The position numbers were made by a program, and so were the translations under genes. The notes beneath the pieces were generated by a model, which was given only the letters and a program-made list of their open reading frames with translations, was not told where the DNA came from and searched no databases. 64,000 bases of DNA from Agrobacterium tumefaciens (lineage in GTDB: Bacteria; Pseudomonadota; Alphaproteobacteria; Rhizobiales; Rhizobiaceae), in the NCBI GenBank assembly GCA_017744915.1, contig JAGIAH010000014.1:1-64000 (forward strand). The letters run 5' to 3'. The stretch's first letter is position 1; the number at the start of each line of letters is the position of its first letter. Positions 49,110-58,197 of this stretch are shown piece after piece.

Positions 49110-50324
49110 TTAGGCGGCCATGGCCTTCTTGAGGTTTTCGTCGATCTTGTCGAGGAAGGCGGTGGTGGAGAGCCAGGGCTGGTCCGGTCCGATGAGGAGC
49201 GCGAGGTCCTTGGTCATGTAGCCGCTTTCGACGGTATCGACGCAGACGGTTTCGAGCGTTGCCGCGAACTTGGCCAGATCGGCATTGTCGTCCAGCTTGG
49301 CGCGGTGGGCGAGGCCACGGGTCCAGGCGAAGATCGAGGCGATCGAGTTGGTCGAGGTTTCCTGACCCTTCTGGTGCTGGCGGTAGTGGCGCGTCACCGT
49401 GCCGTGTGCAGCTTCGGCTTCGACCGTGCGGCCATCCGGCGAAAGAAGAACCGAGGTCATCAGGCCGAGCGAACCGAAGCCCTGCGCAACCGTGTCGGAC
49501 TGCACGTCGCCGTCGTAGTTCTTGCAGGCCCAGACATAGCCGCCGGACCACTTCAGCGCGGAAGCGACCATGTCGTCGATCAGACGGTGCTCATAGGTGA
49601 TGCCGGCCTCATCGAACTGCTTCTTGAATTCGGTCTGGTAGACTTCTTCGAAGATATCCTTGAAGCGGCCGTCATAGGCCTTGAGGATGGTGTTCTTCGT
49701 GGAGAGGTAAACCGGCCACTTGCGCATCAGGCCATAGTTCATGGAGGCGCGGGCGAATTCGCGGATGGATTCGTCGAGGTTGTACATGGCCAGTGCTACG
49801 CCGGCGCTCGGGGCGTCGAAGACGTCCTTTTCGATGACCTGGCCGTCTTCACCGACGAACTTGATGGTCAGCTTGCCCTTGCCGGGGAACTTGAAATCGG
49901 TTGCCTTGTACTGGTCGCCAAAAGCGTGACGGCCGACGACGATCGGCTTGGTCCAGCCGGGAACGAGGCGCGGAACGTTCTTGCAGATGATCGGCTCGCG
50001 GAAGATGACGCCGCCCAGAATGTTGCGGATCGTGCCGTTCGGGCTCTTCCACATCTGCTTCAGGCCGAATTCCTCGACGCGGGCTTCATCCGGGGTGATG
50101 GTGGCGCACTTGATGCCGACGCCGTGCTTCTTGATGGCGTGTGCCGCGTCGACCGTGACCTGGTCATTGGTGGCGTCGCGGTTTTCAACCGAGAGGTCGT
50201 AATATTCGATATCAAGATCGAGGTAAGGCAGGATCAGCTTGTCCTTGATGAGCTGCCAGATGATACGGGTCATTTCGTCGCCGTCGAGATCGACGACCGG
50301 ATTGGCTACCTTGATCTTTGCCAT
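49110..50324 (-). CDS. icd: NADP-dependent isocitrate dehydrogenase, eukaryotic/mitochondrial type
   Basis: Icd oxidises isocitrate to 2-oxoglutarate in the TCA cycle. From ATG 50324 (after GAGG) the 404-residue protein begins [20 protein letters not shown] and has [20 protein letters not shown] and the C-terminal [19 protein letters not shown]. This is the homodimeric subfamily of mitochondrial IDH2 and alphaproteobacteria, unlike the E. coli form. A longer upstream frame lacks support. Confidence 0.97.
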   Translation of the reverse strand: MAKIKVANPVVDLDGDEMTRIIWQLIKDKLILPYLDLDIEYYDLSVENRDATNDQVTVDAAHAIKKHGVGIKCATITPDEARVEEFGLKQMWKSPNGTIRNILGGVIFREPIICKNVPRLVPGWTKPIVVGRHAFGDQYKATDFKFPGKGKLTIKFVGEDGQVIEKDVFDAPSAGVALAMYNLDESIREFARASMNYGLMRKWPVYLSTKNTILKAYDGRFKDIFEEVYQTEFKKQFDEAGITYEHRLIDDMVASALKWSGGYVWACKNYDGDVQSDTVAQGFGSLGLMTSVLLSPDGRTVEAEAAHGTVTRHYRQHQKGQETSTNSIASIFAWTRGLAHRAKLDDNADLAKFAATLETVCVDTVESGYMTKDLALLIGPDQPWLSTTAFLDKIDENLKKAMAA

Positions 50325-50539
50325 GAATTCCTCACCTTCGAAGCTGTGGCGCCGGGTGACGCCAATAGTCGGAAAAATATCCGGTGCGGCTATAGCATCG
50401 CACGCGCCTGAGGCAAAGCCATGGGGGGCGCTTTTTTGGCGCAGCGCAATAACGCTTTGCGCATTGCCAAACCACAATGCCGGAATACAGTCAGGCGAAT
50501 CGCTTCGCCCGCTTGTCGGGCCTATCCCGGGATCACATC

Positions 50540-51070
50540 ATGCGGAATATTCTGCTTCTGACTGCCGCCGTCCTCTTTTCCCACAGCGCCCTTGCGGCCT
50601 CACCTGCCGATCCCGTTCAGAAGGTGATGGATATCACCGTCAAGAACTGGTCCGGTGATGCGGAGAACTGGAAGTATATTTTCGATGAGGACATGCTGAC
50701 CAGCCTCTTCAGCAAGGACTTCGTGACGCAATATCGCGAAGCCTCCAAGAAGCCCGCTTACGAGGCTGAAAGCGGGGAGAAGGGTGATCCTTTCGGTTAC
50801 GATGTCGTGACCAACTCCCAGGATGGTTGCCCGCTGGCCGATGTTTCCGTGACGCCCGGTGCGGTGAAGGACGGCGTGACGGATGTGACGGCGAAATTCA
50901 AGCTCTGGGCCTGCATGGACGAGGCGGAGATGAAGGCGACCGTCGACGAAGTGCATTTCGATGTTGTCGAGGAGGATGGCCGGCCGGTCATCAGCGATAT
51001 TCACCGGGTGGGGGACGAGGGCCGGGATTCGCTGCGCGAAGAGATGGCGGCGATCATCAAGGGCGAGTGA
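50540..51070 (+). CDS. uncharacterised exported protein
   Basis: A 176-residue protein with a clear signal peptide (MRNILLLTAAVLFSHSALAA). The mature part is acidic, with two cysteines (DGCPLAD and KLWACMD) that could form a disulfide, and the blocks FSKDFVTQYREASKK and GRPVISDIHRVG. It recalls DUF3828-type periplasmic proteins but I do not recognise it with confidence. ATG 50540 is chosen for the signal peptide. It is divergent from icd. Confidence 0.65.
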   Translation: MRNILLLTAAVLFSHSALAASPADPVQKVMDITVKNWSGDAENWKYIFDEDMLTSLFSKDFVTQYREASKKPAYEAESGEKGDPFGYDVVTNSQDGCPLADVSVTPGAVKDGVTDVTAKFKLWACMDEAEMKATVDEVHFDVVEEDGRPVISDIHRVGDEGRDSLREEMAAIIKGE

Positions 51071-51112
51071 GGGTGGCGATACGGAGGTTCGCCGCACTTG
51101 AAAACCGCTCCT

Positions 51113-51199
51113 CCGTTATGCTCGGGCTTGTCCCGAGCATCTGCAACAGATTGATTTTACGAGACGTGCGTGGATCCTCGGGACAGGCCCGAGCATGAA
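51113..51199. repeat. palindromic intergenic repeat, family B copy 2
   Basis: Two palindromes, ATGCTCGGGCTTGTCCCGAGCAT and GGATCCTCGGGACAGGCCCGAGCAT (imperfect), separated by about 30 bases and bounded by CCGT and ATGAAG. It matches the copy at 39499 in layout and in most palindrome bases; the right-hand end has drifted. Confidence 0.78.
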
Positions 51200-51348
51200 G
51201 TAGGGTGTGGGGTGGAGCTTCTGTCCCACTCGAAGGCCGCCATTCGCCCGCTCCGCCTTTGATTTTGGTGCCGATCTGTGCCAGTGAAGCGCGCTTTAGC
51301 GCATCGGATGCAAAATCGACGCGCAGCTTTAAAAACGGACAAATGACG

Positions 51349-52182
51349 ATGGCAGGCACAAATAGCGAGCTTGAACTTCTGGCGGAAGGCCCGGCGATCA
51401 TTCTGGTCGAACCGCAGCTCGGTGAAAATATCGGCATGGTGGCGCGGGCCATGGCCAATTTCGGCCTTGCCGAATTGCGCCTCGTCAACCCGCGGGATGG
51501 CTGGCCGAGCGAAAAGGCGCGCTCCGCCGCCTCCAAGGCCGACCACGTCATCGATGGAACGAAGGTGTTCGACACGCTGGAAGAGGCGATCAAGGACCTC
51601 AATTTCGTCTATGCCACGACTGCGCGCGAGCGTTATGGTTTCAAGCCGGTGCGTGCGCCCGTCACCGCCGCCGATACGCTTCGCGCAAAATTCAAGGCGG
51701 GCGAAAAGACCGGTATCCTGTTCGGGCGCGAGCGTTGGGGGCTGACGAACGAGGAAGTGGCGCTGGCCGACGAGATCGTGACCTTCCCGGTCAATCCCGC
51801 CTTTGCCTCGCTCAACATCGCCCAGGCCGTGCTTCTGATGTCCTATGAATGGATGAAATCCGGCATGGACGATCTGGGGGAGACGCTTTTCCAGTCCGTC
51901 GAGCAGCGGCCTTCGACCAAGGAACAGGTTTTCGGCCTGTTCGAACATATTGAAGAAGCGCTGGATGCGCGCGGTTATTTCCATCCGGCTGAAAAAAAGC
52001 CGAAAATGGTCGACAATCTGCGCGCGGTGCTGTCGAGACGCGGTTTTTCCGAGCAGGAAATCAGCGTTTTCCGCGGCGTGATCAATTCGCTTGACCGTTT
52101 TCCCCGGCAATGGCCGAAGCAGGCGGGCAGGGCAGCGGGGCCGTCGGCCGAGGGAGCAGGGGAGAATGCTGAAGACGAGTGA
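51349..52182 (+). CDS. trmJ: tRNA 2'-O-methyltransferase TrmJ (SPOUT family)
   Basis: TrmJ methylates the 2'-O of tRNA position 32. The 277-residue protein has the SPOUT motifs [33 protein letters not shown] and the knot block [22 protein letters not shown] 51349 is preferred over ATG 51343 for spacing from GGA. A C-terminal helical extension follows. The last 17 bases overlap murI. Confidence 0.88.
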   Translation: MAGTNSELELLAEGPAIILVEPQLGENIGMVARAMANFGLAELRLVNPRDGWPSEKARSAASKADHVIDGTKVFDTLEEAIKDLNFVYATTARERYGFKPVRAPVTAADTLRAKFKAGEKTGILFGRERWGLTNEEVALADEIVTFPVNPAFASLNIAQAVLLMSYEWMKSGMDDLGETLFQSVEQRPSTKEQVFGLFEHIEEALDARGYFHPAEKKPKMVDNLRAVLSRRGFSEQEISVFRGVINSLDRFPRQWPKQAGRAAGPSAEGAGENAEDE

Positions 52183-52987
52183 GGCGGCCGCTGATGTGCT
52201 GAAACCGGTGCTGGTGTTTGATTCCGGCATTGGCGGGCTAACCGTGCTGCGCGAGGCGCGAGTGCTGATGCCCGAACGCGGTTTCATCTATGTCGCCGAC
52301 GATGCGGGTTTTCCCTATGGCGGCTGGGAGGAAGAGGCGCTGAGGGCGCGTATTCTCTCGCTTTTCGAGAAGCTGCTGCAGGAATACAGCCCGGAAGTCT
52401 GCATCATCGCCTGCAACACCGCCTTCACGCTGGCCGGGGCCGATCTTCGCGCCCGGTTTCCGCAGATGACCTTCGTCGGCACTGTACCCGCCATCAAGCC
52501 GGCAGCGGAGCGCACACGCTCCGGCCTCGTCTCGGTTCTGGCGACGCCCGGCACCGTCAAGCGGGCCTATACGCGCGATCTCATCCAGTCCTTTGCCACC
52601 CAATGTCATGTACGTTTGGTTGGCTCGGAAAATCTGGCGCGCATGGCGGAAAGCTGGATCAGGGGCGAGCCGGTCCCTGACGATGCGGTGCTGGCCGAAA
52701 TCGAACCCTGTTTCATCGAAAGTGACGGCAAGCGCACGGACATCGTCGTTCTTGCCTGCACGCACTATCCTTTCATGGCCAATCTGTTCCGCAGGCTCGC
52801 CCCCTGGCCGGTGGACTGGCTCGACCCCGCCGAGGCGATTGCCCGGCGTGCGCGCCATCTGGTGCCGCTGCCGCAGGATGCGGAACATCCCGATGGTTTC
52901 GATTTCGCCGTATTCACCTCCGGCAGGCCGGATTTCGCCACACGGCGGCTGATGCAGGGTTTTGGCCTCAGCGTTGCGGCAGCTTGA
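52166..52987 (+). CDS. murI: glutamate racemase
   Basis: MurI makes D-glutamate for peptidoglycan. The 273-residue protein has the racemase pattern [14 protein letters not shown] near the N-terminus and the two catalytic cysteines Cys83 (IIACNTAFT) and Cys198 (VLACTHYPF). ATG 52166 is preceded by GGGGAG and lies inside the end of trmJ (17-base overlap), so the two are probably co-translated. Confidence 0.95.
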   Translation: MLKTSEAAADVLKPVLVFDSGIGGLTVLREARVLMPERGFIYVADDAGFPYGGWEEEALRARILSLFEKLLQEYSPEVCIIACNTAFTLAGADLRARFPQMTFVGTVPAIKPAAERTRSGLVSVLATPGTVKRAYTRDLIQSFATQCHVRLVGSENLARMAESWIRGEPVPDDAVLAEIEPCFIESDGKRTDIVVLACTHYPFMANLFRRLAPWPVDWLDPAEAIARRARHLVPLPQDAEHPDGFDFAVFTSGRPDFATRRLMQGFGLSVAAA

Positions 52988-53112
52988 GCTGCTGTTGTAT
53001 TTTTGCATCGCCCTTGCCTGTCTTTTGCAATTCGAGATTGCGGCCTCTTGTCGCGCCGGTTTTCTCGTGTAAGGTAATTCTCGTCTGTAACCGCACTAGA
53101 TGGAGGCGTGAA

Positions 53113-53208
53113 ATGACTAATGACATGAATATGCGCCTTAACGGCATGTCTGGCCTTTCCGGCATGATTATCGGCGGTTATGTGACCCGAGGCGTGACCC
53201 TCCGATAA
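53113..53208 (+). CDS. possible 31-residue small protein
   Basis: A 31-codon frame (begins MTNDMNMRLNGMSGLSG, ends YVTRGVTLR) with a perfect GGAGG six bases before ATG 53113. The product has a Gly/Met-rich centre (SGLSGMIIGGYV) that could be a short membrane segment. Upstream, TTGTCG and TAAGGT spaced 16 bases might be a promoter. I do not recognise the protein; the ribosome site is the main support. Confidence 0.4.
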   Translation: MTNDMNMRLNGMSGLSGMIIGGYVTRGVTLR

Positions 53209-53365
53209 GGCTTATGGCCTGATTTCCTTGCCGTTTGGCATTTTCACTTCGCTCGACATGTAACTTGCGCCTTTGCGTGGCATGACTGCTGCGTCCGTCG
53301 TTTCGGCATGTCGTTTTCCATCGATAAAGGACCTGGCCGCTTTGCCGCGCCGGGATGGATTCCCC

Positions 53366-53602
53366 ATGCAAAATGATCAACCATTGGTAGCATATGCGCT
53401 GCCGGATGCGGTGGACCGTCTGTTCGTCACATTCGGCGTCTGGAAAACCCTGAAAGCGGTTCTTTTGGCCGCACTGGTGCCGCGCGCACCTCCGACCGAT
53501 CCCGCCGATCTGCCGGACCGTCTGCTGGTCGATATCGGCCTTGAGCCTCGGCAATTGAAGCGGCGGCGAGACTGGTCGGTGCCGTGGGCGCCGCGGTTTT
53601 GA
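53366..53602 (+). CDS. DUF1127-like small protein
   Basis: A 78-residue protein with a C-terminal block LPDRLLVDIGLEPRQLKRR that resembles the DUF1127 (YjiS-like) family, small arginine-rich proteins of alphaproteobacteria linked in some species to RNA turnover and phosphate metabolism. The middle (RLFVTFGVWKTLKAVLL) is amphipathic. ATG 53366 is chosen by the domain; ATG 53282 is an alternative. Family assignment is moderate. Confidence 0.5.
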   Translation: MQNDQPLVAYALPDAVDRLFVTFGVWKTLKAVLLAALVPRAPPTDPADLPDRLLVDIGLEPRQLKRRRDWSVPWAPRF

Positions 53603-53766
53603 TGATGGCGGCCTCTTCGGCAAAGAAATGTCGAGGAGGTCGTATCTCTACGAGCAGCCGCCCGTTCCTCCGCCGGATGACAGGGCGGCTTAATCTTCGA
53701 AGATTGAGCTTGATACCTCCTGATTTTGGTGGCTTGCTCGACAAATTGGACAAGGGAGACTCAATC

Positions 53767-54405
53767 ATGCCGCTGGAGAACTGGCTGGCCTTCGTGGCCG
53801 CATCTGCCATCATGCTCGCCATTCCGGGACCGACGATCCTGCTGGTGATTTCTTATGCGCTGGGCCATGGCCGCAAGGCGAGCACGGCAACGGTGACGGG
53901 GGTGGCGCTCGGGGATTTTACCGCCATGACGGCTTCCATGCTGGGTCTCGGGGCGCTGTTGGCCACATCGGCTGCACTTTTCACCGGCCTGAAATGGATC
54001 GGTGCCGCCTATCTTATCTATCTCGGCATCAAGCTCTGGCGTTCACCGGTCAGCGGCGAAGGAGCGGAAGGGGCGGGGGTAACCGGTCGGGAGCGGCCGC
54101 TCAAAATCTTCCTGCATGCCTATATCGTCACGGCACTGAACCCCAAAAGCATCGTGTTCTTCGTGGCCTTCCTGCCGCAGTTTCTGGTGCCGACATTGCC
54201 CTTCTGGCCGCAGGTGCTGATTTTCGAGGTGACGTTCCTGGTGCTTGCCACCGTGAATGCGGCCCTTTATGGACTTCTGGCAAGTGCCGCCCGCAACACG
54301 ATCCGCAAACCCAAGGTTCAGCGCATCGTCAATCGCACGGGCGGCGGTCTCCTGATCGGCGCCGGTCTCATTGCCTTTGGCTGGAAAAGGGCGGTTGCGC
54401 CGTGA
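53767..54405 (+). CDS. LysE/RhtB family amino-acid exporter
   Basis: A 212-residue inner-membrane protein with about six hydrophobic segments and the LysE/RhtB N-terminal signature (IPGPTILLVISYALGHGRKA) and KWIGAAYLIYLGIKLWRSP. Members export lysine, threonine, homoserine lactone or related compounds; the substrate is unknown here. AAGGGAG precedes ATG 53767. The EamA transporter gene follows after 37 bases on the same strand. Confidence 0.88.
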   Translation: MPLENWLAFVAASAIMLAIPGPTILLVISYALGHGRKASTATVTGVALGDFTAMTASMLGLGALLATSAALFTGLKWIGAAYLIYLGIKLWRSPVSGEGAEGAGVTGRERPLKIFLHAYIVTALNPKSIVFFVAFLPQFLVPTLPFWPQVLIFEVTFLVLATVNAALYGLLASAARNTIRKPKVQRIVNRTGGGLLIGAGLIAFGWKRAVAP

Positions 54406-54442
54406 GGCACCTCTCGATCTCCTGAAATTCGGACATAACAAA

Positions 54443-55336
54443 ATGGCATTGCCGCATATTCTCCTTGCCCTGATCACCGTGTTTTTGTGGGGCTTCAACT
54501 TCGTCGTCATCAAGGTCGGCGTCGCGGATATGCCACCCCTGTTTCTGACGGGGGTGCGTTATCTTTTTGCGGCGGTGCCTCTCGTCTTCTTCCTGCCGAA
54601 ACCCAATGTGCCGTGGCGGCATATGATCGTTTACGGCATGGCGATGGGCTTCGTGCAGTTCGGCCTGCTTTATCCCGCCATCAAGCTCGGGCTGCCGGCC
54701 GGGCTTGCCTCGCTGGTCATGCAGTCGCAGGCTTTCTTCACGCTCGCCCTTGCCGTGGTGTTTCTCGGCGAACGGCCGTTGCCTTCGCAGATCCTCGGCG
54801 CACTCATCGCTTTTGGCGGGCTCGCCGTCATCGGCGTGGAGCGCATGACGGCGGCAGCGCTGGTGCCGCTTCTGATGGGCGTCGGTTCCGCGATTGCCTG
54901 GGCCTGCGGTAACATCGTCAATCGCCGCATCGGCCAGGTAAACGCGGTCTCTTTCGTTGCCTGGACAAGCCTTGTGCCCGTTCTGCCGTTGATCCTGCTC
55001 TCGCTTGTGGTGGAAGGGCCGCAGGCGATTGCCGAAGGTGTGGCGAATGCCACGCCGACCATGGCTTTCGTGGTGATCTACATGGCCTATGGCGCAACCG
55101 TCGTCGGTGCCGGCATCTGGAGTTATCTGCTTCTGCGTTATCCCGCCGGAACGGTAGCGCCGTTTTCACTGCTGGTGCCGATTGTCGGGTTCATCAGCGC
55201 CTATCTGGCTTTTGCCGAACATATCACCGTCTTCGAGATCGTTGGTGCGACGCTGGTCATTCTCGGGCTGGCGCTCAACGTCTTCGGCCGGCGCAGCGGC
55301 ATTTCACGCTTCCGGCTAGGGTCGGCACAGGGTTGA
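54443..55336 (+). CDS. EamA/DMT family transporter
   Basis: A 297-residue protein with ten hydrophobic segments in two repeated EamA halves (FLWGFNFVVIKVG; then LMGVGSAIAWACGNIVNRRIG), the layout of drug/metabolite exporters. The start at ATG 54443 has only a weak ribosome site. With the upstream LysE-type gene it may form a small export operon. Substrate unknown. Confidence 0.85.
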   Translation: MALPHILLALITVFLWGFNFVVIKVGVADMPPLFLTGVRYLFAAVPLVFFLPKPNVPWRHMIVYGMAMGFVQFGLLYPAIKLGLPAGLASLVMQSQAFFTLALAVVFLGERPLPSQILGALIAFGGLAVIGVERMTAAALVPLLMGVGSAIAWACGNIVNRRIGQVNAVSFVAWTSLVPVLPLILLSLVVEGPQAIAEGVANATPTMAFVVIYMAYGATVVGAGIWSYLLLRYPAGTVAPFSLLVPIVGFISAYLAFAEHITVFEIVGATLVILGLALNVFGRRSGISRFRLGSAQG

Positions 55337-55431
55337 GGCCGAATTGCCTGTGCATTATCGGCACGGGGCAGACGCAACCGGCGATTTTTTGGTAAAGAGC
55401 ATGTTCGTCCGCGCCTAAGAGAATCGGCCGG

Positions 55432-56976
55432 ATGACATGCAGCACGAGGAACGGAACATTGCAGGTCGGTATCGACATGGGAACCCTATCGGGCGGGCAG
55501 CAGGCCAAGCTCGATATCGAGGAATTGCTTGCGACGCGTTTGCTGGTGCAGGGCAATTCCGGTTCCGGCAAGTCGCATCTGCTGCGCCGGCTGCTGGAAC
55601 AATCGGCGCAATGGGTGCAGCAGGTCATCATCGATCCCGAGGGTGATTTCGTCACGCTGTCCGACAAGTTCGGCCATGTGGTGGTGGATGGCGAGCGCAC
55701 GGAAGCCGAGCTTGCCGGCATTGCCAACCGCATTCGCCAGCACCGCGTTTCCTGCGTGCTGACGCTGGAAGGGTTGGATATCGAGCAGCAGATGCGGGCC
55801 GCAGCCGCTTTCCTGAACGGCATGTTCGATGCCGATCGCGAATATTGGTATCCGGTGCTCGTCGTGGTGGATGAGGCGCAGATGTTTGCGCCCTCCGTCG
55901 GCGGCGAGGTGACGGAAGATGCGCGCAAGGCGTCGCTTGGCGCCATGACCAACCTGATGTGTCGTGGGCGTAAACGTGGACTTGCGGGCGTCATCGCCAC
56001 GCAGCGCCTGGCCAAGCTTGCCAAGAACGTGGCGGCGGAAGCCTCGAACTTCCTGATGGGCCGGACCTTCCTCGATATCGACATGGCGCGCGCTGCTGAC
56101 CTACTCGGCATGGACCGCCGGCAGGCGGAAATGTTCCGCGATCTGCAGCGCGGCAATTTCGTGGCGCTCGGCCCGGCGCTCTCGCGCCGTCCGCTTCCCA
56201 TCGTCATCGGGGCGGTGGAAACCTCGGCGCGCTCGTCCTCGCCGAAGCTGATGCCGCTGCCGGATGCGCCTCAGGATGTGGAAGACCTGATCTTCACGCC
56301 GGACCCGGAAGAATTCACGCGGCCCGCCGTGCGTCGCACGCCGCCAGCACCGCGTCCGACCACGGATATTCTGGCAGAGCTCTCCCGTTCTACCCCTGCC
56401 GCCGTCGGTCCTTCACCCGAGCAATCGCCGCGTGCAGGTCAGCCGGAGATGACGCCGGAGGAGCGCGAGGAGAAGATCGGTGCGGTTCTGGTCGAAATCC
56501 TCGATGATCCGCAATCGGCCTATCGCACCGATGCCGTGCTCTATCAGGATTTTCTGGTGCGTGCCCGCATGCGCCGTATTCCCGGCACGCCGATGTCGCT
56601 TCCCGAATTCCGTCGGCAGGTGGCGATTGCCCGCTCCGGCGTGGATGCCACGATGGCCGCCAGCGAGGGCTGGCAGAAGGCGCTGGAACTCTCGACCTCG
56701 GTTTCCGATGATCTGCAGGGCGTTTTCCTGCTGCTGGTCAAGGCCGCACTCGGTGAGGAGCCTTGCCCGTCAGATGCCCGCATTGCCCGGGCCTATGGCA
56801 CTCATTCCGCCCGCCGCGCCCGCCGGCTGCTCGGTTATTTCGAGGAGAAGGAGCTTGTGGTGGTGCATGCCGATTTCTCGGGCAAGCGCATCGTGGCGTT
56901 CCCCGATCTCGACGCAAAAACCGCACCCGGCGATGCGGATGCGGCTGAAGATGATGCCAGACTGGCGGCGGAGTGA
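55432..56976 (+). CDS. HerA-like P-loop ATPase
   Basis: A 514-residue ATPase with Walker A GNSGSGKSHLLRRLLE (residues 41-56), Walker B VLVVVDEAQMFAP and the HerA-like region NLMCRGRKRGLAGVIATQRLAKL. After a Pro-rich linker (residues about 300-345) a C-terminal part ends in a winged-helix-like segment (ARIARAYGTHSARRARRLL). HerA proteins translocate DNA with a NurA nuclease; no nurA gene is near. ATG 55432 is used; a TTG at 55459 with GAGGAACGG upstream is a real alternative. Confidence 0.75.
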   Translation: MTCSTRNGTLQVGIDMGTLSGGQQAKLDIEELLATRLLVQGNSGSGKSHLLRRLLEQSAQWVQQVIIDPEGDFVTLSDKFGHVVVDGERTEAELAGIANRIRQHRVSCVLTLEGLDIEQQMRAAAAFLNGMFDADREYWYPVLVVVDEAQMFAPSVGGEVTEDARKASLGAMTNLMCRGRKRGLAGVIATQRLAKLAKNVAAEASNFLMGRTFLDIDMARAADLLGMDRRQAEMFRDLQRGNFVALGPALSRRPLPIVIGAVETSARSSSPKLMPLPDAPQDVEDLIFTPDPEEFTRPAVRRTPPAPRPTTDILAELSRSTPAAVGPSPEQSPRAGQPEMTPEEREEKIGAVLVEILDDPQSAYRTDAVLYQDFLVRARMRRIPGTPMSLPEFRRQVAIARSGVDATMAASEGWQKALELSTSVSDDLQGVFLLLVKAALGEEPCPSDARIARAYGTHSARRARRLLGYFEEKELVVVHADFSGKRIVAFPDLDAKTAPGDADAAEDDARLAAE

Positions 56977-57007
56977 GGTCTGGCAGGCTGCTTGCTAGAC
57001 ATACCCT

Positions 57008-57121
57008 CGGTCAGCCGGACTTGATCCGGCATCCAGCCACGGCGCGTCTGCGCCGTGAGAAGAGTCTGTTGCGATCAAGGACTTGATCGCGCTGGACCCC
57101 AGATCAAGTCCGGGGTGACGG
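57008..57121. repeat. palindromic intergenic repeat, family A copy 3
   Basis: About 114 bases: GCCGGACTTGATCCGGC, ACGGCGCGTCTGCGCCGT, the central GCGATCAAGGACTTGATCGC palindrome, then ACCCCAGATCAAGTCCGGGGT, bounded by CGGTCA and TGACGG. It lies just after the HerA-like gene. Confidence 0.85.
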
Positions 57122-57213
57122 CGCGTGTATTACGTAGCGTTGGCAAACTCACCCATAAGCGGAAACTCTGAGAGAGGTGAAGGCGGCACAATCGCCGCCT
57201 CCGTTGCTCATCA

Positions 57214-58197
57214 TTACTCGACGGCCTTCACTTCCTTACGCGTCGCAATCAGCGAACCGATGATGCCGGTTGCGAGGATGGTGACGGTGACGCCGAGCGA
57301 GACGACCGGCGGGATCTTGGCGATGCCCAGCATATCGGCGACGAAAATCTTAGAGCCCACGAAGACCAGAACCGCAGCCAGCGCGTATTTGAGGTAAGCG
57401 AAGCGGTGGATCAGGGCGGCAAGTGCGAAGTAGAGCGCGCGCAGGCCGAGGATCGCGAAGATGTTCGAGGTATAGACGATGAACGGATCGGTGGTGATCG
57501 CGAAGATCGCCGGGATCGAATCGACCGCGAAGATCAGGTCGGCGATTTCGACCATGATGAGCGCCAGGAAGAGCGGCGTCACGAAGGTCTTCAGCTTGCC
57601 GGTGGCCTCATCCGTTTCCTTGATGAAGAATTTCTCGCCATGCAGACGATCTGTCACCGGCAAGTGACTGCGCAGGAATTTCAGGATGCGGTTATTACCG
57701 ATATCCGACTCATCATGGTCGGACGAGAACAGCATCTTGAGGCCGGTGAAAACGAGGAAGGCCGCGAAGAGATAAAGCACCCAGTGGAAGTTTTCGACGA
57801 TGGCAGCGCCGCCGGCGATCATGATGCCGCGCAGGACGATGACGCCGAGGATACCCCAGAGCAGCACGCGATGCTGATATTGGCGGGGAATGGCGAAATA
57901 GGAGAAGATCATGGCGATGATGAAGATATTGTCCATCGCCAGGCTTTTTTCGACCACGAAGCCGGTGACGTATTCCATCGCCGACTGCTGGCCGGACTGG
58001 TACCAAATCCAGCCGCCGAAGGCTAAACCGATGGCGATGTAGAAGCCCGACATCAGCAGGCTTTCGCGAATGCCGATTTCCTTGGAATTCTTGTGCAACA
58101 CGCCGAGATCGAGCGCCAGAAGGCCAAGGACGAGAGAAATGAAGACCGCCCACATCCAGGTGGGGGTACCGAGAAAATCGTTGAGGAGGAAGTCCAT
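57214..58197 (-). CDS. TerC family membrane protein
   Basis: A 327-residue protein with nine hydrophobic segments and the TerC pattern, including acidic residues in membrane segments (FVVEKSLAMDNIFIIAMIF and DLIFAVDSIPAIFAITTDPF). TerC/Alx proteins are linked to tellurite resistance and, in recent work, to manganese export. AAAGG precedes ATG 58197. No ter cluster neighbours are present, so a manganese role is as likely as tellurite resistance. Confidence 0.9.
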   Translation of the reverse strand: MDFLLNDFLGTPTWMWAVFISLVLGLLALDLGVLHKNSKEIGIRESLLMSGFYIAIGLAFGGWIWYQSGQQSAMEYVTGFVVEKSLAMDNIFIIAMIFSYFAIPRQYQHRVLLWGILGVIVLRGIMIAGGAAIVENFHWVLYLFAAFLVFTGLKMLFSSDHDESDIGNNRILKFLRSHLPVTDRLHGEKFFIKETDEATGKLKTFVTPLFLALIMVEIADLIFAVDSIPAIFAITTDPFIVYTSNIFAILGLRALYFALAALIHRFAYLKYALAAVLVFVGSKIFVADMLGIAKIPPVVSLGVTVTILATGIIGSLIATRKEVKAVE

